A DNA stretch of 64,000 bases. It comes from Copromyces sp. CBS 386.78. Lineage: Eukaryota > Ascomycota > Sordariomycetes > Sordariales > Sordariaceae. The notes under the pieces are model-generated. The model ran no database searches and was not told the DNA's origin. It saw nothing but the letters and a program-made list of their open reading frames with translations. The stretch is from positions 1-64,000 of the forward strand of contig MU839192.1 of assembly GCA_030685235.1 (NCBI GenBank), read 5' to 3'. Positions 50,931 through 64,000 of this stretch are shown in pieces; the first letter of the stretch is position 1; every line of letters starts with the position of its first letter. Both the position numbers and the translations under genes were made by a program.

Positions 50931-53900
50931 GTTTGTTGTATTAATTATTGCGTTGTGTACGCTTATTATTATAAGAGGAAGATTATTCGTATTTCGATTA
51001 TGGTAATTAGTTAATTAAGATTCGACCTTGCGCGTTCCCGACTCTAGTTACGAACTTAGCCGTTGAGTTAGGTAAAATACTAAACCGAATATCGTTAATT
51101 AAGATCGTTCGTATTCTCTTTCTCTCCTTTATACTTATTAAAATATATTTAATCTAGCGATTAATATTTAATTCTATTGCTCCCCGAACCTAGCCTATAA
51201 CCGATAATTTTATTACTATTATAGTTATTAGCACTATTATAATAATTATTAGTTTAATATATTAAAACGATTTAACGGTTCTCGTTTAAGCGTTCGAGGG
51301 CTTCTATTATTAAACGATTGAAGTTTCAATCCCTATTTTTTAAATATATAATTTTATTAACCTTTCCGTTTTTCAAACCTTTTTTTCCGTTTTCTATCGC
51401 CTACTCCGCGACGACGTAGTCGTAGCTAAAGCCGACGTTCGTAATTTCGAAGAAGATTTTATTGTAATTAAAGAAGAAATTATTTATTTATATATTCGTA
51501 TTAGAAATTTCAATTATAAAATTGCCTATAAGGAGAATAATATTACAATTATCTGTATTTAATATTTGTTCGCTATTTAGGCTAGTATAAAGGATTATTA
51601 AGATTAAATTAAATTATTCTACGAATAAATCGCCGCTTTTAAGAAAGAGTTTAATAATTTCCGTATAATATCTACGGCCACTTTCTAATTTTAAAAGGAC
51701 TGTTATTAAAAAATCTTTTTCGACCTTCGTATTTAGTTCCCGAAGAATAATCTAGTTTTCTTATCCCCTAATTTAACCCTTTTATTTCCTAGCGTATTTA
51801 GTAATCCTAATAACGATAATAATATAATAAATGCCGGTAAGGATGGTAGCGGCTATAGGTCGGTATTATATATTATAATTACCACCGCCTTTAATAATAA
51901 AGGATTATCGATTAAACGTATTATTAAATATTATATTTAACGTATACGTATAAAGTTTATTTAGGTAAATAAGTTTAAAATCTTTACCGACGAGCGCCCT
52001 AAGTTTTCCCTTATTATCCGTTCTATTAAGGGCGTCCTATTCGAAATTATTGAAATTAAATTAAATAAGGCTATTTTTAGCGAATTTTATAAGTAGGTTA
52101 TAGCCTTCGAATTAATTAACGAACTAAATAAAAAGTACGATAATATTAATATTATTATTAAGTCCCGTTACGCCTTTAAAGACCTTAAGATATTTAAAAG
52201 TATAAAGTAGACCGAATTTAAGGAAAAATTTATTATATTCGTCGATAAATATAAGTTCGATAACGGTATAAAAATTTATTACTTCCGTTAGAAGATTAGC
52301 GATTATATTCGTTTCACCTTTTCCTATTAACGTCCCTAGCCCGCCGATAATAGGTTTAACGAATAGTTTAAAACCGCACGTAACTTTAGTAAAGTATTAG
52401 AAGATAAAGATTAATATAAAAAATAAATTAATCTATTCTATAAAATTAATATAATTAACGCTTCTACTCCTGCCGGTCGCTCTAGTACTTCCGCGACTAA
52501 AACGACTATTAGCTAGGGTAGCGACGTAATAAATTTTAATACTATAACCGAAATAAATATTTAAATATTTTATATAATTGAAGCTAACGTTTTTGAATAT
52601 TGTATAAAAATAGGCATTTATACCCGCTACGGAAGGCCCAGTTATTATTTTACTAATTATTACGCCCGCGTCAATTTTAAAAAGGAGGTTAAACCCTATA
52701 ATAATTATAATAAAGGCTACGGCGGCAATATTAGTAATATTAGTAATAGTAGTAATAACCGCAATAATAGTAATAATAATAATATTTCTAATAACGGAAG
52801 TAACGGTAATTATAATAATAATAGTAGTAATAATAATAGCGGCAGTAATAATAATAGTAGTATTTAATAGTAGCCCGCTTAAGGTTAGTATAGTTATAAA
52901 TAGTAGCGCCCTAATTATAGTAGCAGTTATTATATTAATACTATAAACCCCGGCGCTCTAATTCCCGGTACCCCGGCCCCCGGCTATTATAATCCCGTTT
53001 CCGCTTATTAGCCCGGCTTTATTGGCCCGGTTATAAATAATAAGAATAATTCTATTTCGGGCTAGGGAAATATGTAATTTCCTAATTAAATTACGTTTAG
53101 AAATACGAATTTAATAAATATAGAGCAGATAATAGGACTATCTTTATACGGTTAAATATTATTAAAATAAATAAATCTTTAGTAAATAGCTATTATAAAT
53201 ACCTTAATTTATTAAATCTTTTTATTTATTTATCCTACGGACCGCGTAAATTATATTATACTACTTTCGTTAATAGTAAATATATTACCCTTAATTTTAT
53301 TAATTATTATTTCGTTTACTATTACCGTCTTTTTTTTTTACCGTTCGCCGTCCTTAAGCTATTATATTTTATTAATAATTAGATTAAGGGTAATATTACC
53401 TATTTCTTTAAATTTACAATGTAGGTAGGAATTTATTACGAAATTATTAATTTATTAATTTACAATTTGGCTAAAAATAACCCTATTATTTTAGGTTACC
53501 CGTAGTTCGTTTATTACGCCCTAAATATTAATTAGTTTAATAATTCTCTTCGGTTTAACTCTACTTGTAAATAACGTAGTTATTTCCTACCCGGGGCTTT
53601 AAACCGTACCGCTCTGCTTTCGAACCGCTATTTTACAATTCCGCGACTATTAATTCAATATTTATATTAGAGCCTATTAGTAAAGGATATAGAGGACGAA
53701 AGCGAATTTAACTAAAGAGAGGTAGAAGCCGTTAAACGATTGTCGATTTCTACTATAATTAAGCGAACCGTTCGTTAATAATTCTACTATTTTAAATATA
53801 GGATTGCTAACCGATTAAGTACTATTCTATTTAAGAAAGTAAAAGGCGGTAACGTAATTATACTATTAGCCCTACCCCCAGTACTTCCTTTAATACCCTA

Positions 53901-56900
53901 CCTAATACCCTACTATTAGGCCGGCGGTATAAGGACTTTTACGGCAGATTATTATATTTTAATTCGGCTCTATAATATTCCGGCTAATCTTATTAATTTT
54001 AACGATATTAAAAAATTCTTTATTACTACGTTTAATTAGCTAGCGGAAACTTATAAACTCCTAAATATTTATATAATTCGGGTTAATTTAGACGAAAATA
54101 TTTATAAGTTAATTAAGGAAGACGAGAAACTAAAAAAGGAAGGGCGTATTTTAAACCTTTAGAATATAAGTAATAACCTTACGCTAAATATAGTAGCCGA
54201 AATATTATTAAATAAAGGCTAGCATTTTAAATATTTCTTCGGTAATAAATATTATTATTAAATTAATATTTTAGTAGGAGACGGGGATAAAGCCGTTTTA
54301 AAAGCTATAAAAATTTTTAATTCTATTAAAATTAATAGTATTAACGACGATTTTCCCCGCTATAAAAACGTAATTAATAAATATTTTATAATAAATAGTA
54401 TTACTATTAATAAGATTATATTTGAAAACGCGGTATAATTTTATAAAAAAGTTAATAAACTTCCTAAAACGGTCGTAGAAATTCAAATTAAATTCCTACG
54501 ATAATATTAGTATTATATATAAACCTTCGTATAAAAGGGAACGGATATTTTTCCTCCTTATAAAGTATATAATTTGAAAATCGAATTCCGTCTAAGAATA
54601 ACCCCTCCCGCTTTTCGCGGGCGTACGTTCAATCTTAATAAATTTAATATTATTAAAAAATAGGTCGACAATATATTTTAGAAGAAGTTTATTAAACCTT
54701 CGTAATCGGAAGCCTCCGCGCTATTATTCCTTATTAAGAAATTGGGAGGCGGAGTTTACGTTTATATTAATTATTATAATATTAATAATATAACCTTTAA
54801 ATCCTATTACCCTTTCCCGCTTATTAAAAAAACCTTTAATATAATTTACCGCGTTAAAATCTTTATTAAATTCGATATAATTATTACTTTTAACTATATC
54901 CGTATTAAATAAGGGTACGAATAGCTTACCGTTTTTATAATCCGGTTTAACTTATTTAAATTTTTAATTATTCTTTTTAATTTATAAAGCGCCCTAAATA
55001 TATTTTAGAATTATATTAATAATATCCTAAATAATATTTTCGACGTTTATATAATTATTTACTTCAATAATATTCTTATTTATTCGGACAATATTAAAAA
55101 TTATAAGCGGTATATTAACGACGTTTTTAATAAGTTAGTAAAAGCAGGCTTTAATATTAATATTAATAAGTACGAATTTTATATAATAAAGATAAAATAC
55201 TTAAATTTAATTATTATATTTAGAAGTATTAAAATAGATTTAGAGAAGGTTAAAACTATTGTAAATTAGTAAGTACTAGAATTAAAGAAATCGCTATAGT
55301 CCTTTTTAAACTTTATAAACTTCTACCGGCGGTTTATAAAGGAATTTTCGATAATAGTTACCCCGCTTTACAAATTTACAAAGAAGGATATTGGCTAGTC
55401 TTAGGACAACCGCTATTAGGCCGCTTTTAAAGCTCTTAAAAAAGTATTTTCGGAAGGCCCCGTTTTAAAAATTTACGATTGGATTAAAAAGATTATAATT
55501 GAAATAAATACCTTTAATTAGGTTATAAGCGGTACTTTTTCCTAATATAGGGATGACAGTATCTTTTATTTTATTGCCTATTTTTCGGCTAAGTATAATT
55601 CTTAAGAATATAATTATAATATATATAATAAAGAATTATTCGCGATTATTAAAGTATTAGAAGAGTAGAGGCCAGAATTTGAAGGAATTTAATAACTGTT
55701 CGATATTTTAATAGATTATAAGAATTTTTAAATATTTACGATTAATAAGTAGTTAATTTAGCGGTATATATATTGGTTTTAGTTCCTATCCCGGTTTAAC
55801 TTCCTAATTAAATATATACCGGGTTCGAAAAACCTTCGCCTAGATACCTTAAATTGTAAATTTAACGATTATTTAAATAACGAAGAGGATAATTATTTAG
55901 TCGCCCGTAAGAAGGTTTTACTAGATCTATTTTAATTCGAAGAAGGCTATTTCGAATTTAATAATCCGGCGGTAAAGTTCTCCTTTTATTTACAAAGCTT
56001 AAATAATTTAAATACTTAATTAACCGATAATTTTATCTATACGAATTATAAAACTTCCGTTTTCCTATAAGAATTAATTTTTTCCCTTATTAACGGAGCC
56101 TATTAATAGCCTATTATTATTAAAAAGGTTTTTTATAAGGCCTTTTCGAAATATTATATTATTAATAGTATTACGAAATAGCGCGACCGAATTATTATTA
56201 ATCCCTATAATAAGAATTTCCAATTCTAGTTTATTAATCGCTAATATAATTCTTTAGGCGCCGATTATTTAGGCCGTAATACTATATATAAATTCTTACA
56301 ACGCGATTTCTATTAGGAAAGGATATATAATAATATACGTCTTTTCTATAAGGGTTATTTACTTTATATAAAAATTAAATCTTTATAAAGAGGTTCGGCC
56401 GGTTATTTTAAATTAATTATAATCGCTCTCGTATTATAGACTAATATTTTAATCGATCACATTATATTACTACTACTAAATACCTATTTGGGCTAGACTT
56501 TTAAATATATTATTATTATTATTAATCGATTTATTAAGATACAATATTATATTTTAATAGTAATTTTAGAAGCGGAAGAATTAGTAGACCGGTTTATCGA
56601 TTATATTTATTCGATATATAGTTTTTTAAATAATATACTCTCTAATAGAAGTACCTAATTCGTTTTACGGTTCTAATTTACCCTTTATAAATAATTATTT
56701 ATAATTCGTAAATTTACTTCCGTTTTTTACCCCTAAACGAACACTTAAACCGAATATATTAATATAAAAATAGAATAATTTTTAAGGATTTATATTAATT
56801 AAATATAAACGGATTAAATAAAATAATTACTATTCGCGGAGTTCGCTAGTAATAATATTATTTTATTATTAATAGGGATTTTACTATTCTTCGCCAACTA

Positions 56901-57857
56901 TAGCTATTACTTACGTATAAATATAGAGCTTCGTACCCTACCGTTATTAGACCTCTCCCTAATTTAATTTAAAGAATACTATAAAGCTAACGAATTAATA
57001 GATCGCTTCTAATAAATTTAGAATTTCGTTATTTAATAGTCACGGCGTATATAAGAACAATACGAGGATAACGCTAATAAAAAGCGGGTCGACTCTATAA
57101 AGTACTATATTAATAATATAATTTTATTTAATATTATAAACTTTACAAACGGTCGCTTATACGCGAAATTTTACCCCCGCTAGGAAAGCCCCTTTAAAAT
57201 CGTCTATACTAAATTATATATAGTATACCTTGCCCTCCTATTTAATATAAAATATTTACTAGTCTTCTACGTCTTTATAGTATAACCATAATTTAATTAA
57301 GGCCTTTTAGGCTAATTTACTATAATAGATATCTAGGCTAACGAAGAACGGATTATAATATATATTAACGATTAGGAGGAGTACGAAGAGTAGGTATTCG
57401 AACGTTTTATAGATTATTAGTAAATAAGTAATAATAAGTATTAGAAGTACGAAGTTAAATGGAAGACCGGTAATCCTACTTAGGAATTTATTAGTAACGT
57501 TATCGATTGTAAATACTATTTTTAGCAGTTCTACTGCGAGTACCCGGATAAACTAGTTCTCCTAGAGGTCTAGAGGGTTCTTGAACGATTCGCCGCCGAT
57601 GCTCTAGTACCGGCAGCCACCGAGGCACCACGGCGCCGCTCTAGCCGCTTGGTACGGTAGGAAACGGCCGCCGTTACTATTATAAAAGATAGGACGTGGA
57701 AGGATATGGAGGAAGGCTTATGCTTCGTATTCGGAAGGGTTTTTCGGAAGTTAATAGATATTTACGAGGATAAGAGGTTACGAGAGGGGTCTTAAATCTA
57801 TTATTTTACGTGTATATAGATTTTTCAGCTTTTCGAGCTTCTTTTGAGGGGGGATAG

Positions 57858-58107
57858 TATTATAGGGTTAGGCTTGTGATGTGCTGTATTGTATTGACCG
57901 TATATATACTACGACCAGAGCTTTAGAATTCTATCCTCGCATATAGTATCGTTACGTACAGCCTCACGTGCCCGCGTATGGTCTAGCCTGTAGGGCTTTC
58001 GCCTATATAGCCAGACCTCCGCGCACACTTCCTTCTCTCCTCCCTTCTCCTTATATAACAACATATATCGTACCCTACCCATAACGGTGCCCTCTCGCCC
58101 CGTGATA
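57858..58107 (+). repeat. 3' LTR of element B
   Basis: Starts TATTATAGGG and ends CCCCGTGATA; followed directly by the CTCCC duplication. Confidence 0.92.
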
Positions 58108-58112
58108 CTCCC
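58108..58112 (+). repeat. Target-site duplication of element B, right (CTCCC)
   Basis: Matches 50,686-50,690 exactly. Confidence 0.93.
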
Positions 58113-61100
58113 TATCTTTCATATCTACACTCTTCCACCTCCTATACAAGCGCTAACAACCTAAAAGCCGCCTATTATAGTATTTCGAAACGAATAATAC
58201 AACGAATTATAATCGGACGTCGGCACAATTCCGCCATTTAAACGAATTATAATACTACGCAACCTCCGAACCCTAATCCGAAATATATATTCCTATTCCG
58301 TTAGCGAACGCAATAATCGCAAAACGAAGACTATAAATCTACCGCCCGAAGCGTAATATTAGCAGCCCGTTAACCGGGAGGCTATACGCACTAACCTTAT
58401 AAAACCACCTTTACTAAAGGCCCCCAAGCGAATTAGCAATAACGCCAAAACTATATACTACACAATAATTAAGATTAACCGGAACGCTTAAAAACAAGAC
58501 GAATAATATTATAGGATTAATCGTAATATAAACCAATTTCGTATTAAAATAAACGAAACTACTAATTGTATAAAGAGAATCGAAGATACCGTCGAAGACT
58601 TTATTAAAATAAGTAACTAGAAATACTACGAGTTGGAAATTAAATTAAAGATAATAAACTATACTATAAGCGGCATATTCGATAGTATTATAGCGAAGAT
58701 AAATTAAATCATCAATTATCGCACGCCAGTACTTTCTCCCGCCCGCTTATTAAATATATAATTTACGCCGGATAATATATTTTAAAAAACACCTCGTAGA
58801 AGGCCTACTCAACTAAACGGCTTCACCCCTTATCCAACTCCTCGCAATAATTTAATAAAAACCATCTACAATACTATAAACTATTTAATACAGCTATTAA
58901 AATATAATATCTATCAATTATACTAAAAACCGCCTAACCACTCTAATTCGCTACAAATCTTACCCTACCGTTACAACTCAATCTTCGAATAACAAAACAA
59001 TAGCGGCTCAAACCAGCCTTTCGAAAATTCTAAAAATATAATAATTTATCGCGGCAAAAACGTAGCGCAAGCACAACCGCTCGCGGGCACTCCTCCCCAA
59101 ACTTCATTTAACAACTTCTCAAAATTCTCAAACACCGCAGAACGAAACCCATCGTCCCCAATAGTCACCGGTTTTCCCCCGGGCAAACCCAACAACTACA
59201 AATCCCCTTAGGCCAACGACAACACTAATACGCCGCTTCCAATTTCGAAATCGAAGCCTTTACCATCTCCTAAGGATCTGACTATACTTACGTTCAAAGG
59301 CGCAACAAGCAACGCAAGCAAAGTCTCTAGCCATAATATTACTATACCCCCTTACCGTAATCGGTACTAAACCCTTCAACCGGAACCTCAAAAACCCGTA
59401 GTACAATTATATCGGAGGATTCTACTTATTAATCTTACTGTAAATCCAATCCCTCCCCGCCCCGCGGCCACTCCTTCTATCTCAGCCTTTGCGACATCAA
59501 CAGTACTAAAGCCGTCTATACTAAAGGACCCAAATATAAGATTTTACGTTACATCTAGCGGTAAACTCTATAATAAACTATATCGAATAATCTAGGGCAT
59601 AGAACGTAACCCCGCATTAACACCTCTTATCCCTTTAACAATTTAACGTTAAATAGAAGAGCATCCGGACGTTCGTATTCCAAAAGAATACAAATACTTA
59701 ATCAATAAACCAATAACCCTAGCCGGAAATAATAATACTCCTCTAAGAAAGCCCCCTCGAAGAGGCGCGGGGGACTTTAATAACCTAAACGACAATAATA
59801 ATAAAAATAACGAAGACCTTAACTTCGGTCGCGGCCTACCCCATCGCCCTTTTAAAAAAGAATATTCGTACCGAAAATTAACGGCTAACCCCTATAATTC
59901 CAATACTAAATTAAAGTAAAAAGAAATCGGATAATTCTATCCCTATTAGAAAGACCCCGAAAATTTTAATATAATTACCGATAGTCGTAACTTTATTTAT
60001 ATAAATATATTCTCATTTATCGATTACTTTAAATCCTTTACCAAAGACGAATTAATTACCAAATTAACCGAACAATAATTAATTTTAATATTCTAAATCC
60101 TTTTTAACAACCTTATTATATAATAATAGAATAACGAAATCTCTTTCAAAATAAAGCGCACCTTACGAAAAAGCTCGCTCGAAAATATAATCGGTATCCT
60201 CATTAAAAAATAATCTCTTAATACCGCTATAGCAATAAAGAAATTCAATAAAGGCACAATTACTTTAAAGGAAATTACTAATAACGAAAACGCTCTATTA
60301 AACTTCATCTAAAAGTAGATACATTACGCCCGCGTAATAGGAATTCTTAGTAGGAACGCCGGTAATTAGAAAGGCGTAATAATATAAATCTAATTAAAAA
60401 TAGACCTATATATTTAAATTTACATTAAAGCCCTAAGAGCGAACGATACTATAGCAAGGTATTTAAAGGAAGTCGACGAGGCAAAAGCTATCTTTATAAC
60501 TGCCGTAATAAGGAAATATCTATACATTAAATACATTACTTATTTATTAAAGAAAAATATTAATAAGAAAAATAGTAAAAAGGAAATTGAACTAACACTA
60601 ACTAAACTATTTAAAAAAGTCCAATTCGACCCTAAGAAATCGAACGGCTAGCGCAACTACAATCGGAAAGATTATAATTAATATAAGATAAATAAAGTCT
60701 ACTTCGTTAACGAAGGTAATATAAGCAATACCGAAATAGCATTTAACAATATAGCGGCTTTTAATACGGAAGACGAAATCGCTAATATCGTTTACAATAC
60801 TTCCCTAACTTACTATAAATATTATAATACATTTAATTCCGACTTCGAAGTACGAAAGTACTTAAAATACTACGAACTAAGTAAGCGTACCTAAATTAAA
60901 ACCGCATTTCTTAAACCTATAAAGGATATTTACATCTATTACGGGTACCGCACCACATTTAAAAACGCTTTATTCAATTATACGAAATATTACAAAAATA
61001 TAAAAAATAGTATTATCGACGGGATACCATTCGATTTATCCTACTTCGTAAACGATACCAACGAAGAACTAGAGCCCGAATCATACAATATCGCAGAAAT

Positions 61101-64000
61101 ATAACTCTTAAACGAGAAAAATATCGAGAATAAACCGCTCTCCAACTATACTTACTTGCAAGTAAAAGTTAAGGGAAATCCCCAATTTCCGAATATAGAA
61201 GTTTACATCGATCCCGGTATAAGTAAATCTATAATCGACCGTAAATTTTTATAAATATTCAATTATATAATCGAACGAAAGTAGACCCATAAGGTGAAGG
61301 GTATTAGCGGCTTATAAATAATCGATAAATAGGCTACTTTCTATATTTATTTAATCAATAAAAAGGATAGCAAGCTTACATTAATAAAAATAATTAAATC
61401 CGCTTAAGTAATAAATAACCTCTCTATTAAAATATTCTTAATTAACGACTTTATAAATATAAAGTAAAGTTATATCAATTATATAATTAAAATTGTACAT
61501 TTTAATATAATAAAAGGTTTTACTATTTCCTTCTTAATAAATTGCTAACATATCCTATATATTCGTAAAATTACGACCTTAAAATAAGTAACCCTTTTCC
61601 TAAGGTAGTAAGTTTATTTACTAGCAGATTATAAACCCTTATCTAAAGGAAGGAGTTTTATATTTAACGTAAAATATATTTTAGCAATTAATACAATTAT
61701 TAATATTAAAATACCAATGGTAATTCTTATTAAAAATAATACTAAAGGTACAACAATTATTAATAAGCGTTTTAATATCGGAATAATTACCGAAAATATT
61801 AAAGGCGCTTACTTTTACGCTTTATAGGACGGGGTTTAACGAACGGTAGCCGTAAATTAAATTTTAATAGCTTTAAAACCCTTTTCTAATAATAGGCGGA
61901 TTATTCCCGCCATAGTCGATTATCTCCTAACAATACCTTTAAGCGGAGAATTTAAATTTAATTAATTTATTTAAACAATTGCCGAAGGAGCAAACTTAAC
62001 TTCGACTACTAACGTTTACTACTTAAACAATCTCTTAACATAAGAAATTATTCGGGAAAAAGCTAAGGCCGCTATAATAAAGACTAAGGCAACTACAAAA
62101 ACTTAAATACCCCCTAAGCCCCGCAATCCCGAAGGATATTATTATTTATAACTTAACGGTATCGCAGAAAAAAAACTATATATTCTAGAGAAGTATTCTA
62201 CTCTAAATATCCGTATAAACGGGGACGTCTCCGATACGGTTTCAATATAAGGAGTCTACATTTACAGAGGCTATACGAAAGAATAGCTTTATAAATTTAT
62301 AAATTTAATTTACAAATATAAAGATATATAGGAAGAAAGTAGGACCATTGAAGTTAAAGAAGAAGATATAATAAAGGTGCCCCTCGTCGAAGGTTAGTAA
62401 AATTAGAAGATCGCTATACGTATATACCTTTTAAATAGGAAAGATTAGGCGATAATTAACGAAATTTTCAATAAACTTTATATTTAGGGTAAAATAAAGT
62501 AGTATAAAGAAGTTACGCCATTTACGTACCTAATCTTCATTATCTAGAGAATTATTAAAAGTAAAATAAAAGGTCGCCCCGTTATCAATTTACGGGCCTT
62601 TAACCGAATTACAATATTAAACAACTATCTTTTACCCCTTTAATTAAAAGTTATTATACGCTTACGTAGAAAGAAGTTTATGACAGTTATTAACATAATA
62701 TCTTTCTTCTATTAATTCGGCGTCTAGCCTCCTTATTACAATTACCTAACCTTAATAAACTACCGAAGGCTGGAAACCCCTACTATCGCCCTTATAGAAT
62801 TCCGGAACTCCCCCACTTATATATAGTACTTTATAAATAGATTGCTAGCCCTATATAAGGAATATTGTTAAACCTTTATTAATAATATAATTATAGCTGC
62901 AGATACTTTAAAAAAGTATTTCTAATATTTAAAGTCGATTTTTAGCCTTTTTACTTCGAAAGGCATCTTTATTTTACTTAAGAAATCCTACCTAAAGTAC
63001 CTAAGCATTAAATTCTTAGGATTTAAAATTAATACGTTAAGGCTTACAATTACCGCCAAATATATTACCACTTTAAAGAATCTCGCATTTCCGGACTAAT
63101 TAAAAGCGCTCGAATACTATATCGGGAGCTCCGGTTTCCTACGATATTTAATTCTATATTATACGCAATTCGTAAAATTATTATAAGCCCAGAAGGTTGT
63201 ACTCTTTATAAAAGGACGGGAATTAAGCAAAATCGTCGCTAATAACATTAATAAACAGATTTATTTTTATATTTTAATAAAGTACAATTTAATAATTACC
63301 GAACTTAAATCGTTCCGAGCCCTCTAAAAGGTACTATACAAGTTAAACAATAGTAGAAAGCCGAATATCCTCTATTATTACAATTTAAATAAATAACTAT
63401 TTATATAAGTAGACGGATCGTTTAAACGAGGCTTTAGGGTAATAATCTTTCACTTAAAAAATAGATACGAATAGCGGCCCGGTACTTAGATCCCCGCTAG
63501 CCGAATACTCCCAATTATATTTTTAAATAAATACCTTACTAAGGTAGAAATAAGGTACGGGCTATCCGAATTGGAAGTAGCATACTTCATATAAGTAATA
63601 AAGCGTTTGCGCACTATTATCTACTCTACAAACCAACCGGTAATTATCTTTACCAATTATTTAATAATTAAAAGTATTATCGAACAAACTAATCTTCGTA
63701 CTACGTTAACCCATCGGGCTAATAGGCATTTAATTAATACATCTATTTACCTCTCTTAATATAACCTATAGATTTTCTATATCCCAGGGAAATTCAACTT
63801 TATACTAGATGCCCTTAGCTACCTAAAGGTAAAAGAAGATAAGGAAGTCAACCCGGATAGAGAACTAGCTCTTAATAATCTATAGAAGGACAACGACGTA
63901 TATACAATAAGCGCCGACGAAGATTAAACGTTATTTATAACAGAAGTAAAAATAAATAAGGCCTTCCGAACTAATCTCATTAATAGCTATAAGACTAATA
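58113..64000 (+). mobile_element. Ty3/gypsy-like element C, RIP-inactivated, 3' end outside the window
   Basis: Plus-strand gag-pol read through stops. A gag-like region is at about 58,440-59,000. A zinc-finger-like segment (YKYYNTFNSDFEVRKYLKYY) is at about 60,815-60,880. The retropepsin site is degraded to VYIDPGISKSIIDRKF at 61,201-61,250. Reverse transcriptase is at about 62,510-63,030 (KGRPVINLRAFNRITILNNY; the FIDD box degraded to FINN at about 62,875; LGFKINALGLTITAKYIATL). RNase H begins LFIQVDGSFKRGF at about 63,400, and the domain end KFNFILDALSYL is at about 63,790. Integrase and 3' LTR would lie beyond 64,000. RT sequence differs clearly from elements A, B and D, so it is another family. 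Confidence 0.82.

Larger units (their letters stand above)
50691..58107 (+). mobile_element. Ty3/gypsy chromovirus element B, RIP-inactivated, complete
   Basis: 7,417 bp and a sister copy of element A in the same orientation. LTRs are 50,691-50,930 (240 bp) and 57,858-58,107 (250 bp), with perfect CTCCC duplications. Domain positions parallel A at about +12.7 kb: gag with degraded zinc knuckle near 52,610-52,690, RT near 54,670-55,220, FKNFYRR-type RT-RNase H link near 55,310, integrase core near 56,400-56,900, chromodomain-like region near 57,440-57,570. Polypurine tract TTGAGGGGGGATAG precedes the 3' LTR. All frames carry many stops. Confidence 0.93.

Overview
This is a nuclear window from a filamentous ascomycete (Pezizomycotina, most likely a Sordariomycete). 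Genes are split by short spliceosomal introns of about 60-150 bases with GTRNGT donors and CTRAY-like branch sites. A HET-domain gene is present. Repeats show the signature of repeat-induced point mutation (RIP): dense C-to-T and G-to-A changes, many TAA/TAG codons, and an abrupt switch between gene-rich DNA and very AT-rich DNA.

Layout. About 1-15,260 is a gene block: aspartokinase (+), a Tlg2/syntaxin-16 t-SNARE (-), calmodulin (+), AP-1 gamma-adaptin (+) and a secreted DUF3455 protein (-). At 15,268-20,689 sits a complete but dead Ty1/copia LTR retrotransposon with a perfect CAACC target duplication, coding on the minus strand. About 20,690-34,800 is a second gene block: a CASP/Coy1-type Golgi golgin (-), a Vps3/TGFBRAP1-type CORVET subunit (+), a 428-bp inverted-repeat element, an intron-containing tRNA-Gln(CUG), a HET-domain gene broken by one frameshift (-), and an intron-containing tRNA-Arg(UCG). 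From about 34,800 to the window end no intact gene remains. This stretch is a nest of RIP-degraded transposons: a Fot1/pogo DNA transposon, a minus-strand Ty3/gypsy element (D), two sister Ty3/gypsy chromoviruses with their LTRs and target duplications (A, 37,993-45,448; B, 50,691-58,107), a further Ty3/gypsy element on the plus strand (C, to the window end), and an 850-bp inverted-repeat element with a satellite-like core.

Functional theme. The gene blocks are housekeeping. Four of the six intact protein genes belong to endomembrane traffic: TGN/endosomal SNARE, AP-1 clathrin adaptor, Golgi golgin and CORVET tether. The others are amino-acid biosynthesis (aspartokinase), calcium signalling (calmodulin) and a small secreted protein. 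They do not form an operon-like unit.

Most unusual observations. (1) Two copies of a hairpin-bearing repeat face each other at 1-95 and 34,711-34,800; their flanks are conserved but their stems differ in a compensatory way. (2) The two LTRs of the copia element split their RIP mutations cleanly at the same internal position. (3) A short DNA element with near-perfect 60-bp inverted termini and a minisatellite core interrupts a reverse-transcriptase gene. (4) The insertion order of the repeat nest can be read from target duplications. I did not find a convincing new gene system. All intron and family calls come from reading the sequence, without database searches.
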